Source: Ignavibacteria bacterium
GTDB taxonomy: Bacteria > Bacteroidota > Ignavibacteria > Ignavibacteriales > Ignavibacteriaceae
Reading direction: 5' to 3'
Assembly (NCBI GenBank): GCA_017302895.1
Contig: JAFLBV010000001.1
Coordinates: 1 to 64,000, forward strand
Length of the DNA: 64,000 nt
Part shown: positions 63,908 through 64,000 of the stretch, piece after piece
Layout of the letters: every line of letters starts with the position of its first letter
Numbering within the stretch: position 1 is the first letter of the stretch
The notes under the pieces: model-generated
The model's database searches: none
Seen by the model: the letters and a program-made list of their open reading frames with translations, nothing else
What the model was told of the DNA's origin: nothing
Program-made: the position numbers and the translations under genes

Positions 63908-64000
63908 ATGAAAACCAAAGTGACAGAATTTAACGCTTACCGTTCTGAAATGAATGATAAAATTTTGAACAGCGGGTTCAGTGATTTTAAGAAATTTTTT
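63908..64000 (+). CDS. Start of a carboxymuconolactone decarboxylase-like protein, cut by the window
   Basis: 31 codons are visible, beginning MKTKVTEFNAYRSEMNDKIL and continuing to DFKKFF. This N-terminal pattern (YRxxMNxxIL followed by a KxFF) is that of alkylhydroperoxidase/carboxymuconolactone decarboxylase family proteins. AAGGAG lies about 10 bases before the ATG. It is divergent from the ECF sigma gene. The catalytic part lies beyond the window, so the call is tentative. Confidence 0.5.
   Translation, partial: MKTKVTEFNAYRSEMNDKILNSGFSDFKKFF

Noticed and set aside
63766..63918. Longer start for the ECF sigma factor
   Set aside because: No family similarity in the extra 51 residues, and a strong ribosome site sits at the ATG at 63765.

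Overview
The window looks like a chromosome segment from the Ignavibacteria/Chlorobi side of the Bacteroidota (inference). The reasons are: four secreted proteins that end in the type IX secretion (T9SS) sorting domain with the NPFNP signature; a bacillithiol enzyme (BshA); a bacteroidetes-type serine palmitoyltransferase; an LptF/LptG pair; a tmRNA whose tag ends ESYALAA; moderate GC; and many starts with weak Shine-Dalgarno sequences or TTG/GTG codons. There are no insertion sequences, phage genes, CRISPR arrays or tRNA genes.

Layout. 1-5.4 kb: the end of a penicillin-acylase-like protein, an Ig-like lipoprotein, a methyltransferase-type membrane protein, a cytosolic hybrid kinase and a lone receiver. 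5.4-15.2 kb: a compact minus-strand type IV pilus / type II secretion-like operon. Read in its own direction it has a structured leader, pilin-like gene 2, a stand-alone cyclic-nucleotide-binding protein, pilin-like gene 1, a probable leaky terminator, the PilC platform, the PilB and PilT motors, a PilM-PilN fusion, a PilO-PilP-like fusion and a short secretin. 15.3-25.5 kb: housekeeping genes (rRNA methyltransferase, bshA, ABC-F ATPase, HEAT-cyclophilin, acetyltransferase, spt) and a divergent reductase/epimerase. 25.5-41.4 kb: a haem lipoprotein, a T9SS-exported glycosidase-like protein, a cyclase-like protein, a membrane pseudokinase, LptF/LptG, a dipeptidase, YgfZ, a cobalamin adenosyltransferase, tmRNA and a T9SS endonuclease I. 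41.4-49.8 kb: a signalling cluster with a CheB-CheR-PAS fusion, three PAS histidine kinases and an acetyltransferase. 49.8-56.5 kb: TrmO and two large T9SS secreted proteins. 56.7-64 kb: a polyferredoxin, a nitronate monooxygenase, a TerB-like protein, a class V aminotransferase, and an ECF sigma / HEAT anti-sigma / repeat-adhesin operon, followed by the start of a carboxymuconolactone-decarboxylase-like gene.

The most interesting items are three. First, the pilus-like machine has two pilins that lack Glu5 and a three-hairpin leader. Second, a textbook sigma-54 promoter with two tandem palindromic upstream sites precedes the 1024-residue T9SS protein. Third, the ECF-operon adhesin contains eight exact 18-residue repeats that alternate TAGG and TSGG. 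All functions are read from sequence motifs by eye; no searches were run.
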